Below, piece by piece: positions 9,225 through 21,683 of a stretch of DNA of 64,000 nucleotides. How positions within the stretch are numbered: position 1 is the stretch's first letter; every line of letters starts with the position of its first letter. The DNA comes from Exiguobacterium acetylicum DSM 20416. Its GTDB lineage: Bacteria > Bacillota > Bacilli > Exiguobacteriales > Exiguobacteriaceae. The stretch is from NCBI RefSeq assembly GCF_000702605.1, contig NZ_JNIR01000001.1, forward strand, positions 2,346,501-2,410,500. Reading direction: 5' to 3'. Position numbers and translations under genes: made by a program. The notes below the pieces were generated by a model. It was not told where the DNA came from, searched no databases, and saw nothing but the letters and a program-made list of their open reading frames with translations.

Positions 9225-9324
9225 GGATTTGAACTGTCAAAGTGTAGAACGGGACCTTTGATGCATATAAACTAGTGTACTACGACCGATAGTAAGGTAA
9301 TCCACACGAAGGAGTGAAATTGAA

Positions 9325-10194
9325 ATGAAACGCTTTTTGATTGGCGTAGTCTGTCTATCGTTGCTTCAATTCGGACTACCACTCAAGAGTTCAGCTGCCG
9401 TTTCCGTCACTCGTCACACGGTCATCTGGTCCATCCCAGAGGCCAAATCCATTTCAACGAAGATCAATCAGCTGGCAAACAGACAGATGAAACGTGTCTA
9501 TCTGCATGTCGCTGTCGAGGGTGACCGTACTCTCTACCGAACATTCGTTGAAAAAGCGCATGCTGTCGGAATCGAAGTCTATTTTTTATTCGGACAGCCA
9601 CGCTGGATCACAAACGAAGGAACGACAGCTCGACCGAACGTCGAGGATCCACTCGCCTGGATCTCGACCTATCAACAGGAAACGATCAGTCATCCGGATG
9701 GCATCAGCGTCGATCTCGAACCGTATGCCTTACCTGAGTGGGAGACGGACCAGCCACGTGTCATCGCCTCCTATGAACGCATCTTACTCGCCTTCCGCGA
9801 GAAAGCGTCTGCTGAAGGATTACCACTGCAACTGTTCCTCCCGTTCTGGTTCCATACCGTACAGGATGCGAACAGTCGCCCTCTCAGCGAATGGGCAATG
9901 GATCTTGCTGACGAAGTCACGTTGATGAGTTACCGGACCGTCTATGGTGGTGGTAACGGACTTGGCGCCATCACGATGACCGATGCACTCCATGCCGCAA
10001 GCAACAATCATACTTTATCGTATGCGATCGAGTTCACCGAACTCCCAGAGACGCCGGATATCACGTTTTACGGTAAGACACGAACGCAGTTGAATCAGCT
10101 CGTCAATCAGACGATGGCCAGTTCGCTGCCGCCAAGTGCGATCGTCTATCATGATTTTGAATCCTACCAAGCGTTCATGCGTAGTACGCAGTGA
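9325..10194 (+). CDS. Secreted protein of unknown function, TIM-barrel hydrolase-like
   Basis: The 289-residue product has a signal peptide (MKRFLIGVVCLSLLQFGLPL then cleavage near AA-VS, residues 1-25). The mature part alternates strands and helices and includes conserved-looking acidic segments: YLHVAVEG, GISVDLEPYALPEWE, and LADEVTLMSYRTVYGGG. The DLEP and MSYR elements resemble positions seen in glycoside-hydrolase-like (alpha/beta)8 barrels, so an extracellular sugar- or cell-wall-acting role is possible, but I cannot assign a family. The start is supported by aaggagtg upstream. A structured RNA element begins 33 bases after the stop codon and probably ends the transcript. Confidence 0.75.
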   Translation: MKRFLIGVVCLSLLQFGLPLKSSAAVSVTRHTVIWSIPEAKSISTKINQLANRQMKRVYLHVAVEGDRTLYRTFVEKAHAVGIEVYFLFGQPRWITNEGTTARPNVEDPLAWISTYQQETISHPDGISVDLEPYALPEWETDQPRVIASYERILLAFREKASAEGLPLQLFLPFWFHTVQDANSRPLSEWAMDLADEVTLMSYRTVYGGGNGLGAITMTDALHAASNNHTLSYAIEFTELPETPDITFYGKTRTQLNQLVNQTMASSLPPSAIVYHDFESYQAFMRSTQ

Positions 10195-10227
10195 GAACAT
10201 AAAGATTTGAAACGAAGGCACAGGAAA

Positions 10228-10380
10228 AAAGACTTGCTATCATTGATCCGACTCCTCCAGGAAAAAGCGCAAATTTTTGCGCTGTCAGAGACAAACAAGA
10301 CCCGGGTTCACTGTTATACGAACAGTGAAGACTGGCTTGTGTCTCGCCTGAGGAAAGCGGGTCAAATGGAGCAAGTCTTT
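10228..10380 (+). ncRNA. Dispersed structured RNA element, copy A (unrecognised family)
   Basis: An 11-bp perfect outer stem (AAAGACTTGCT with AGCAAGTCTTT) continues inward through CATT/AATG and GATCCG/CGGGTC. Inside are P2 (CCTCCAGG, 10254-10261, with CCTGAGG, 10347-10353, one bulged base), hairpin P3 (AGCGCAAA/TTTGCGCT), P4 (GAGACA-aa-CAAG with CTTGTGTCTC) and hairpin P5 (TTCACTGTT/AACAGTGAA). Single-stranded blocks GGAAAA, GTCAG, AAGACCCG and GGAAAG recur in copies B and C. It follows the secreted-protein gene in the same direction and is followed by a T-rich run, so it may also act as a terminator. Function unknown. Confidence 0.75.
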
Positions 10381-10406
10381 CTTTTCTTCAACATCGTCCA
10401 AAAATG

Positions 10407-10445
10407 AAAAGTGGTCCTTCCCATTACTGAGAAGAACCATCTTTT
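10407..10445 (-). terminator. Terminator of mbl
   Basis: On the minus strand AAAAGATGGTTCTT pairs imperfectly with AAGGACCACTTTT, followed by Ts, 17 bases after the mbl stop. Confidence 0.65.
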
Positions 10446-10462
10446 AATTCATCTCGATGTTC

Positions 10463-11443
10463 TTACTTTCCGAGGTTATCGAGCATGATTCCTGTACCGC
10501 GTGCGACACATAACATCGGATCTTCTGCGATCAGAACCGGTAGACCAAGTTCTTTTGCAAGCAGTTGATCGATTCCGTCCAGCAACGCGCCCCCACCCGT
10601 TAGGATGATACCACGATCGATGATGTCCGCTGCAAGCTCCGGTGGTGTCTTCTCGAGCACACGTTTCGTTGCTTCGACGATCTCCATCGCTGCTTCCGCA
10701 AGCGCATCGTGCATCTCTTCTGATGTCACCGTGATGTTGTGTGGTAAACCCGTCACGAGATTGCGTCCGCGAATATCCATCTGCTCGCTCCGTCCGTCTT
10801 CTGAAACAGTAGCAACCGTCGTCTTGACGGCTTGTGCCGTCCGTTCTCCGATGATGAGCTTATGTGTATCCTTGATCGAACGGATGATGTCGTGGTCGAA
10901 ACGATCTCCTGCGACTTTGATCGTCTCCCCGCATACGATATCCCCCATTGAAAGTACGGCAACATCCGTCGTTCCGCCACCGATATCAATGACCATGTGC
11001 CCTGCTGGCATCCAAATGTCCATACCGGCACCGACTGCTGCGACCTTCGGCTCGACTTCGAGAAAGACTGTCTTTGCGCCTGATTTTTCACCGGCTTGAC
11101 GAATTGCCTTCGCCTCAACCGTCGTGATGCTTGCTGGTGTACAGATCAACATCCGGACTCCACCGAACATCTTACGGACTTCAATCTTATCGATGAAATG
11201 GCGAAGCATTGCTTCCGTCATTTCAAAATCAGCAATGACACCGTCTTGAAGTGGTCGAATGGCCACGATGTTCCCCGGCGTCCGCCCTACCATCAAGTGT
11301 GCTTCCGTACCTACCGCATGAATCTTACCTGTTGCCTTATCGATCGCGACGACCGATGGCTCATCGAGGACGATGCCTCTACCTTTGACATGAATGACGA
11401 CGTTCGCCGTCCCTAAGTCGATTCCGATATCTCTTGAAAACAT
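10463..11443 (-). CDS. mbl: Rod-shape protein Mbl (MreB-like actin)
   Basis: The 326-residue protein starts MFSRDIGIDLGTANVVIHVK, the phosphate-1 loop of bacterial actins, and is very close to B. subtilis Mbl (MFARDIGIDLGTANV). It has the phosphate-2 region VIDIGGGTTDVAVLS and the adenosine motif GIILTGGGALLDGID. Mbl polymerises at the inner membrane face and guides sidewall peptidoglycan synthesis. aaaggagagcacacgag precedes the start. In B. subtilis spoIIID is directly upstream and flhO-flhP directly downstream; here murA is the upstream neighbour and spoIIID is missing. Confidence 0.93.
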   Translation of the reverse strand: MFSRDIGIDLGTANVVIHVKGRGIVLDEPSVVAIDKATGKIHAVGTEAHLMVGRTPGNIVAIRPLQDGVIADFEMTEAMLRHFIDKIEVRKMFGGVRMLICTPASITTVEAKAIRQAGEKSGAKTVFLEVEPKVAAVGAGMDIWMPAGHMVIDIGGGTTDVAVLSMGDIVCGETIKVAGDRFDHDIIRSIKDTHKLIIGERTAQAVKTTVATVSEDGRSEQMDIRGRNLVTGLPHNITVTSEEMHDALAEAAMEIVEATKRVLEKTPPELAADIIDRGIILTGGGALLDGIDQLLAKELGLPVLIAEDPMLCVARGTGIMLDNLGK

Positions 11444-11514
11444 CTCGTGTGCTCTCCTTTACCCACTGGCTATTCTTCCAAAATATAGAACGTCGTTTGG
11501 ACGTCTAACCCATT

Positions 11515-11526
11515 TATGTATACATA
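11515..11526. repeat. 12-base perfect palindrome upstream of mbl
   Basis: TATGTATACATA lies about 75 bases before the mbl start, near an extended -10-like TGC-TAGAAT on the minus strand (11534-11542). It could be an operator or chance in AT-rich DNA. Confidence 0.3.
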
Positions 11527-11612
11527 CCTTTCAATTCTAGCATATGCCCCCTCGTGAAACGACTTTCTTTTTCGGCTTTTCGGATTTCATTGTCGTCCTT
11601 TTCAAAAGACGA

Positions 11613-11651
11613 CAAAAAAGAGCATCTCCCGAAAATGGGATGATGCTCTTA
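11613..11651 (-). terminator. Terminator of murA
   Basis: On the minus strand AAGAGCATCATCCCA pairs with TGGGAGATGCTCTT-type sequence (one mismatch) and is followed by TTTTTT, ten bases after the stop. Confidence 0.85.
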
Positions 11652-11660
11652 TATAAGTGC

Positions 11661-12965
11661 TTAAAGTTTTGTTGCAGCTGTTTCTTCAACGACTGCTACT
11701 TCTTCAGTCACACGTTCTACGTCTGCACCAAGTGCTTGTAACTTCAAGTGGAAGTCGACGTATCCACGGTCGATGTGGTGAAGTGCACCAACGCGTGTTT
11801 CGCCTTCAGCGATCAACCCTGCTGTGACGAGTGCTGCCCCTGAACGAAGGTCCGTTGAAAGAACTTCTGCGCCTTGCAACTGTACGCCACCGTTGATGAT
11901 CGATGAACGACCTTCAATCTTGATGTCAGCGTTCATACGACGGAATTCTTCAACGTGCATGAAACGGTTCTCGAAGACTGTTTCCGTGATGACCGATGTG
12001 CCGCCTGCTTTGAGGACGAGTGCCATCATTTGTGCTTGAACGTCTGTCGGGAAACCAGGGTGTGGCATCGTCTTGACGTCAACTGCTTCAAGTTTTGCTG
12101 GACCGACGACACGGAGACCTTCTTCCGTATCCGTGATCTTAACGCCCATCTCTTCCATCTTCGAGATGAGTGGACGAAGGTGTTCGCGCTCAGCGCCGAT
12201 GACTTCGACATCACCTTCAGTGATCGCTGCTGCGATCATGAACGTACCTGCTTCGATCCGGTCAGGAATGACGTAGTGTGTTGCACCGTGTAATTTCTCG
12301 ACGCCTTCGATGCGGATCGTTTCTGTACCTGCACCGCGGACTTTTGCGCCCATTGCGTTCAAGAAGTTAGCAAGGTCAACGATTTCTGGTTCTTTTGCGA
12401 CGTTCTCGATGACTGTCGTTCCTTCTGCGAGTGTCGCAGCCATCATAATGTTCTCTGTCGCACCGACTGATGGGAAGTCAAGATAGATTTTTGCACCTTG
12501 GAGACGACCGTCGACTTGTGCCTCAACAAATCCGTTTCCGATGATCGTTTTTGCGCCCATTGCTTCGAATCCTTTCAAGTGAAGGTCGATTGGACGTGAA
12601 CCGATCGCACAACCACCTGGCATTGCAACACGTGCGCGACCGAGGCGTGCGAGTAATGGACCCATGACGAGAATCGAAGCCCGCATTTTACGAACGTACT
12701 CAAGTGGTGCCTCATCTTTGAGGTCCGGCTCAGCATTGACCGTCACCGTGTTTGCTTCTGCATCGAACTCGACTTCTGCGTTCAAGTTGCGTAAGACGTT
12801 ATTGATTGTATAGACGTCTGCTAGACGTGGTACGTTTTGAAGAACCGATTGTCCCTCCGATGCAAGCAATGTCGCGACAAGTGTTTTTAAGACCGCGTTC
12901 TTTGCACCTTCTACTTTGACTGTTCCAGCTAATTTACGTCCGCCACGGACAACGATTTTTTCCAT
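11661..12965 (-). CDS. murA: UDP-N-acetylglucosamine 1-carboxyvinyltransferase MurA (primary copy)
   Basis: This enzyme transfers enolpyruvate from PEP to UDP-GlcNAc, the first committed step of peptidoglycan synthesis, in the cytoplasm. The 434-residue protein has the substrate-binding EGAKNAVLK near residue 20, the catalytic loop [18 protein letters not shown] with its active-site Cys (target of fosfomycin), and the catalytic Asp in [12 protein letters not shown]. The start [11 protein letters not shown] at 12965 is chosen over an upstream extension because aggag precedes it. The position near atpC and mbl corresponds to murAA of B. subtilis. Compare the second, cysteine-less paralogue at the right edge. 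Confidence 0.95.
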   Translation of the reverse strand: MEKIVVRGGRKLAGTVKVEGAKNAVLKTLVATLLASEGQSVLQNVPRLADVYTINNVLRNLNAEVEFDAEANTVTVNAEPDLKDEAPLEYVRKMRASILVMGPLLARLGRARVAMPGGCAIGSRPIDLHLKGFEAMGAKTIIGNGFVEAQVDGRLQGAKIYLDFPSVGATENIMMAATLAEGTTVIENVAKEPEIVDLANFLNAMGAKVRGAGTETIRIEGVEKLHGATHYVIPDRIEAGTFMIAAAITEGDVEVIGAEREHLRPLISKMEEMGVKITDTEEGLRVVGPAKLEAVDVKTMPHPGFPTDVQAQMMALVLKAGGTSVITETVFENRFMHVEEFRRMNADIKIEGRSSIINGGVQLQGAEVLSTDLRSGAALVTAGLIAEGETRVGALHHIDRGYVDFHLKLQALGADVERVTEEVAVVEETAATKL

Positions 12966-13216
12966 TCTCCCTACTCCTCTGCTTCGTTTCTGTTCTAGTA
13001 TGTTCAATTCGTGATTGGTGAGGATCATAGTTGGAATTCAACGAATGTTAGAAAAGAAACTTCCCTATAGTTGATCTCTTACTCCAAAGCCAATACGACG
13101 TTTCGATTGTAATGTTAGATGATTGCTAAATGACTGTGTTCCTTCATTGAAAGAGCAGTGTCCTGTTCCATGTTAAAACAAATTACCATTTCAGGGTTTA
13201 CAATGCAGTTACAAGT

Positions 13217-13450
13217 TCACCCGATTAAAAACTGAAGACGTTGTGCAAAGCCGGCATAATCCAGTAAAAAGCGCGCTACGATGGATCCAAGTGCAATTGC
13301 TAGAATCGTTCGCAAGGCTACCGCATGCGGTCCTTTAGGATGTTGCAGGATTTTCTCCCATTTGACTGGTAACAAGGACCACCAGGCGAGTAAAATCGCC
13401 ACAATGTAGACCAGCATACTAACTAACGCACTCACACCAATAGATGTCAC
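13217..13450 (-). CDS. DUF1146 small membrane protein (YwzB-like)
   Basis: The 77-residue protein has two hydrophobic helices (residues about 7-27 and 44-65) with the central WSLLPVKWEKILQ and GPHAVALRTILAIALGS segments typical of DUF1146. It starts with GTG, preceded by gaggtg at eight bases. Genes of this family sit between atpC and murA in many Bacillales, as here; B. subtilis calls it ywzB. The function is unknown. Inverted-repeat termination downstream is not obvious. Confidence 0.8.
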   Translation of the reverse strand: MTSIGVSALVSMLVYIVAILLAWWSLLPVKWEKILQHPKGPHAVALRTILAIALGSIVARFLLDYAGFAQRLQFLIG

Positions 13451-13722
13451 TTTCGTTGCACCTCTTCTTCATAGTTTCTTCAACTCTACTATGATTTCAT
13501 AAAATGAATGATTGCGCAAACAAAAAAGAACACGCTGAATTAATTTTAGCGTATAAAATATATTTATTGAAGATAAATTTGGTCTTCTACTGAAAAAAGG
13601 TTGAAGAATTCGTGAAGACGAGGCATATATTGTACTTTTACATTTTTTCAGTATTTTAAACCTGTATCCTTCATCGTGTTGCGAAAACGGTTGCCATACG
13701 AAAAATCATTGACGTTTCATAC
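13451..13722. other. AT-rich intergenic region between atpC terminator and DUF1146 gene
   Basis: No coding frame with a ribosome site. It is AT-rich and presumably holds the promoter of the DUF1146 gene, but I cannot pick one box pair with confidence. Confidence 0.5.
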
Positions 13723-13758
13723 AAAAAAACCCCGGTTCCGCGAACGGAACCGGGGTTT
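13723..13758 (-). terminator. Strong terminator of the ATP synthase operon
   Basis: AAACCCCGGTTCCG, loop CGAA, then its perfect 14-base complement, followed on the minus strand by a T run. It begins seven bases after the atpC stop. Confidence 0.95.
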
Positions 13759-13765
13759 CATCAAA

Positions 13766-14179
13766 TCAATCGCGACCGTAGTCTTTCAAGCTGAGACGGT
13801 TAACTGCTCGTTTCAGTGAAAGTTCAGCACGCTTGAATTCGAGTTCTGATAATTTCGTGTCCTGGAGACGACGTTCTGCACGAACCTTCGCAGCTGCAGC
13901 CCGGTCGTAGTCGACCTTGTCTGCTTGCTCCGCAGTTTCCGCAAGAACCGTTACAGTATCCTGGCGCACTTCCATAAAGCCACCGCTGATAGCGATCAAC
14001 GTGCGTCCGCCATCTTCGTGGCGCAACTTCAAGATGCTGATGTCGAGTGGTGTTACGAGTGGGACGTGGTGCGGGAGAACCCCGATTTCACCAGAAATCG
14101 TCTTCGCAACGACCATACGGACATCGCCATCATACACTTCGCCATCCGGGGTGACGATATTGACATGAAGTGTGTTCAT
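13766..14179 (-). CDS. atpC: F1 ATP synthase epsilon subunit
   Basis: The 137-residue subunit has the N-terminal beta-sandwich ([45 protein letters not shown]) and the C-terminal two-helix hairpin that regulates ATPase activity. It belongs to the central stalk with gamma. It is the last gene of the atp operon, 26 bases after atpD, directly before the operon terminator. Confidence 0.95.
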   Translation of the reverse strand: MNTLHVNIVTPDGEVYDGDVRMVVAKTISGEIGVLPHHVPLVTPLDISILKLRHEDGGRTLIAISGGFMEVRQDTVTVLAETAEQADKVDYDRAAAAKVRAERRLQDTKLSELEFKRAELSLKRAVNRLSLKDYGRD

Positions 14180-14205
14180 CTCAAGTCCCCCTTATGCTTT
14201 GTCAC

Positions 14206-15639
<1,434 letters not shown>

Positions 15640-15660
15640 CTATCGTTACGCCAGTCGGGA

Positions 15661-16518
<858 letters not shown>

Positions 16519-16554
16519 TCACCACCTTGTTAGTATCAAGAGCGTTCCGCCGGA

Positions 16555-19188
<2,634 letters not shown>

Positions 19189-19276
19189 CTACATAAGGGA
19201 GCCTAAGCTCCCGTGACGGTTCACTCAAACGTTGAACGAATAGCGCCCTATGTAGTCCGTTCTCGTTAATCGTGGA

Positions 19277-19564
<288 letters not shown>

Positions 19565-20308
19565 TTAATGGTCGTGCGCTGCCTTATGTCCGATGTAAAC
19601 CATCGTCAAGATAAGGAAGATGTACGCTTGGATACCACCGATGAAGAGTGAGAATCCTTGCCAGATCAACATCGGGATACCCGAGATGATCGCGCCGATT
19701 GGTCCGAGGAATTGGAAATCGTTCGTACCAGAGACGATACCGATCGAAAGAATGATTCCGATCATGATTTCACCAGCGAAGATGTTTCCGTAAAGACGAA
19801 GACCGAGCGTCAACGTGTTTGCAAACTCCTCGATGATGGTAATGATAAACATCGGCGTCATGAATGTTTTCGCATAAGCGCCGAAGCCTCGCATCTTCAC
19901 ACCGTAGTAATGACTTAAGACTACTACGAGAGATGAAAGTGCCAGTGTCACGTAAGGATCTGCAGTTGGTGAGTTGAACCAAATGTAGTGTCCAGTCACG
20001 ACGTTGAATGGGAGACCCATGATGTTGGACACAAGGATGAACAGGAATAATGTCATTCCGAACGTAAGGAAGCGACCCCCTGTTTTCCAGTCCATCGTGC
20101 TGCTGATGATTCCGCGAACGAATTCAAGGAACATCTCCATCACGTTTTGAGCACCGGTTGGCTTCATCACAAGACGTCGCGTACCGGCCACGGCAATCAA
20201 GAAGACGAGAGCAGCAGCAATCAATACTGTGATCAAGTTCGTCCAGCTACCGTACAGAACGAAGTCACCCCAGAGTGGGATTTCGTAAAGTGGCATTTCG
20301 TGGTTCAT
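19565..20308 (-). CDS. atpB: F0 ATP synthase a subunit
   Basis: The 247-residue membrane protein has five to six helices and the conserved stator Arg in LTLGLRLYGNIFAGE. It forms the proton half-channels against the c ring. The start MNHEMPLYEIP at 20308 is chosen because aggtg lies nine bases upstream; a GTG at 20320 overlaps it. It starts 8 bases after atpI ends. Confidence 0.94.
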   Translation of the reverse strand: MNHEMPLYEIPLWGDFVLYGSWTNLITVLIAAALVFLIAVAGTRRLVMKPTGAQNVMEMFLEFVRGIISSTMDWKTGGRFLTFGMTLFLFILVSNIMGLPFNVVTGHYIWFNSPTADPYVTLALSSLVVVLSHYYGVKMRGFGAYAKTFMTPMFIITIIEEFANTLTLGLRLYGNIFAGEIMIGIILSIGIVSGTNDFQFLGPIGAIISGIPMLIWQGFSLFIGGIQAYIFLILTMVYIGHKAAHDH

Positions 20309-20316
20309 TTGACTAT

Positions 20317-20703
20317 TCACCTCTTTTCCCGCTTGAGTTCGTGAGTCAAGAACTCACAAAATTGTATGACGTGGCCGGCGAGAAGGCCTATTACCACCGC
20401 AGTTAATGACAATTCAGTTTGATATTTCAAACCGATCATCACACAAAGTACCGCGACCGCCATGCGTGAAACGGTCCCTCGAGACACTGGCTTACGCCCC
20501 GTCTCGATTACACGATACATCCGATCGACGCTGAGTCGTTGAAGCGTCAAGATCAGAAAGCTGCCAGTTCCACCAAGTGCTAGTCCATAGATGACTGGAT
20601 CACTCGGGCGTCCGATGAGCAGCAGGACAGCCAGGATTCCGTAAAAGAGTCCAAACCATCGTAAGTACGCACGATACAACGCATCTTGAAGGATGATGTT
20701 CAT
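20317..20703 (-). CDS. atpI: ATP synthase protein I
   Basis: The 128-residue protein has four hydrophobic helices (for example YRAYLRWFGLFYGILAVLLL and AVAVLCVMIGLKYQ), as in AtpI, which assists c-ring assembly. The start at 20703 follows ggggag; a longer frame reaching 20967 overlaps the upstream gene out of frame and is not real. The start overlaps the stop of atpZ by the ATGA arrangement. Confidence 0.85.
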   Translation of the reverse strand: MNIILQDALYRAYLRWFGLFYGILAVLLLIGRPSDPVIYGLALGGTGSFLILTLQRLSVDRMYRVIETGRKPVSRGTVSRMAVAVLCVMIGLKYQTELSLTAVVIGLLAGHVIQFCEFLTHELKREKR

Positions 20704-20918
20704 GTCTTCTCCCCTAACAAGTGCCTGATCATGGCGATCATGCAAAGAATGCCGATGAAAATCCCGATGAACACGGCGAACGTCGCACCCATTTTTTCCC
20801 ACCATTGTTGTTGTTCCCCATAGTTCCCAACCAAAAAGCCAATGACGATCGGTGCAGCCAGTGCCGTCGAAATTTGCGAGGCCATGACCATACTCTTCGC
20901 GAGCCCACTTTGGCGCAC
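20700..20918 (-). CDS. atpZ: AtpZ/AtpI-family small membrane protein
   Basis: I start this 72-residue protein at a GTG (VRQSGLAKSMVMAS) with gggggg just upstream; in-frame codons above it have no site. It has two membrane helices (ISTALAAPIVIGFLVGNY and GATFAVFIGIFIGILCMIAM). Proteins of this family lie at the head of atp operons and are linked to Mg2+ handling or assembly in Bacillus. The start choice is an inference. Confidence 0.75.
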   Translation of the reverse strand: MRQSGLAKSMVMASQISTALAAPIVIGFLVGNYGEQQQWWEKMGATFAVFIGIFIGILCMIAMIRHLLGEKT

Positions 20919-20994
20919 TAGAGACGACCCCCTTTTTTCCCAATTGTGAGTTCTTTTTCTTTCCCACAATTTGCGGATTTTCATACTAGTCAAG

Positions 20995-21022
20995 AATACA
21001 ATGAAGCAGCTTTCATAGTCAA
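20995..21022 (-). promoter_or_regulatory. Candidate promoter of the ATP synthase operon
   Basis: On the minus strand TTGACT, a 16-base spacer, then TGTATT. It lies about 80 bases upstream of atpZ. Other weak box pairs nearby cannot be excluded. Confidence 0.35.
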
Positions 21023-21142
21023 ATGAATTCACAATAAAAACAGAGCCGAAAAACCTATACATATCAACGATTGATAAGGTTTTCACAGATGTCATCCGTG
21101 CAAGTCATTTCACGAAGATGTGAAGAAAATATGTAGTACTAT

Positions 21143-21184
21143 CAACGGTTAAAGAGATTGTTCATATGGTGAACAAAACCGTTG
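21143..21184. repeat. Nested inverted repeat upstream of the ATP synthase operon
   Basis: CAACGGTT pairs with AACCGTTG, and inside it GTTCA pairs with TGAAC around a five-base loop. It lacks a T run. It spans the stop codon of a possible 80-residue frame on the minus strand and could be an attenuator-like or protein-binding site. Confidence 0.45.
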
Positions 21185-21391
21185 AATAGTAACGTTATAT
21201 CGTGCCCGTTCAACCGAAACAAGACCTCTAAAATTGATTTGTGTCGATTTTGTGAAAAAACATTTTTTGTTCACAATTGAAAACGCTTCCGAATCGGGAC
21301 ATAAAAACAGCTCTGACATCTGTTTGTAACAATACATTTCAACGATTTCCATTTTTTCAATCGTGCGGTACGTCACAGCTTGAATCGTCAT
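21149..21391 (-). CDS. Possible small protein of 80 residues, unrecognised
   Basis: This frame has an ATG preceded by aaaggaaacg, a reasonable ribosome site, and ends inside the nested inverted repeat. The product (MTIQAVTYRTIEKMEIVEMY...) has four cysteines and no clear membrane segment or known motif. Its codons are richer in T and A than neighbouring genes, so it is either a recent arrival or a chance frame in a 760-base region without other genes. Without a homologue I keep it only as a candidate. Confidence 0.3.
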   Translation of the reverse strand: MTIQAVTYRTIEKMEIVEMYCYKQMSELFLCPDSEAFSIVNKKCFFTKSTQINFRGLVSVERARYNVTIQRFCSPYEQSL

Positions 21392-21532
21392 CGTTTCCTT
21401 TCCAGTTTCAAGGTCATCTGGTTTTACATTTTCTAAACAAATGGGCTGATTTTAGTGGAAATGACAAAAATAATATAGCTCTTTCATGCAAGAAGCTACA
21501 TATACTAGTATTTTATCTTGTTTTGAATTCCT

Positions 21533-21673
21533 CACGCTTCCTTCACCCGCTTTCCTCAGGCGAGACACAAGCCAGGATTCACGTTCCTCCCGGTCCGTGA
21601 ATTCGGGTCTTGTTCGTCTCTGACAGCGCGACAAGTCGCGCTTTTTCCTGTAGGAGTCGGGTGATGACACGTG
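21533..21673 (-). ncRNA. Dispersed structured RNA element, copy B (unrecognised family)
   Basis: On the minus strand the inner P1 stem is CACCCG/CGGGTG, where copy A has GATCCG/CGGGTC, so the pairs change but pairing holds. P2 is CCTACAGG/CCTGAGG, P3 AGCGCGAC/GTCGCGCT, P4 GAGAC-ga-ACAAG/CTTGTGTCTC and P5 ATTCACG/CGTGAAT. The outer stem is short (CACG/CGTG beyond an internal loop). It begins 10 bases after the wecB stop codon in the same orientation. No T run follows, so it is not an ordinary terminator. Confidence 0.75.
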
Positions 21674-21683
21674 CTGTCCTACT

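Noticed and set aside
10228-10380. RNase P RNA or an IscB/TnpB-type guide RNA as the identity of the repeated element
   Set aside because: GAGGAAAG is shared with RNase P RNA, but nothing else of its conserved core is present. No nuclease or transposase gene is near any copy, and I cannot match the fold to a guide RNA from memory. A covariance search would settle it.
10207-10407. 66-codon plus-strand frame
   Set aside because: It runs straight through RNA element copy A with no ribosome site; its coding appearance follows from the RNA sequence blocks.
13684-13722. ECF-type promoter (TGAAAC...CGTA) downstream of atpC on the minus strand
   Set aside because: The spacing is 13 bases, not 16, so it should not function.
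20317-20967. Longer version of atpI (216 codons)
   Set aside because: The added N-terminal part overlaps atpZ out of frame and has no membrane or AtpI similarity; the ATG at 20703 has a ribosome site.
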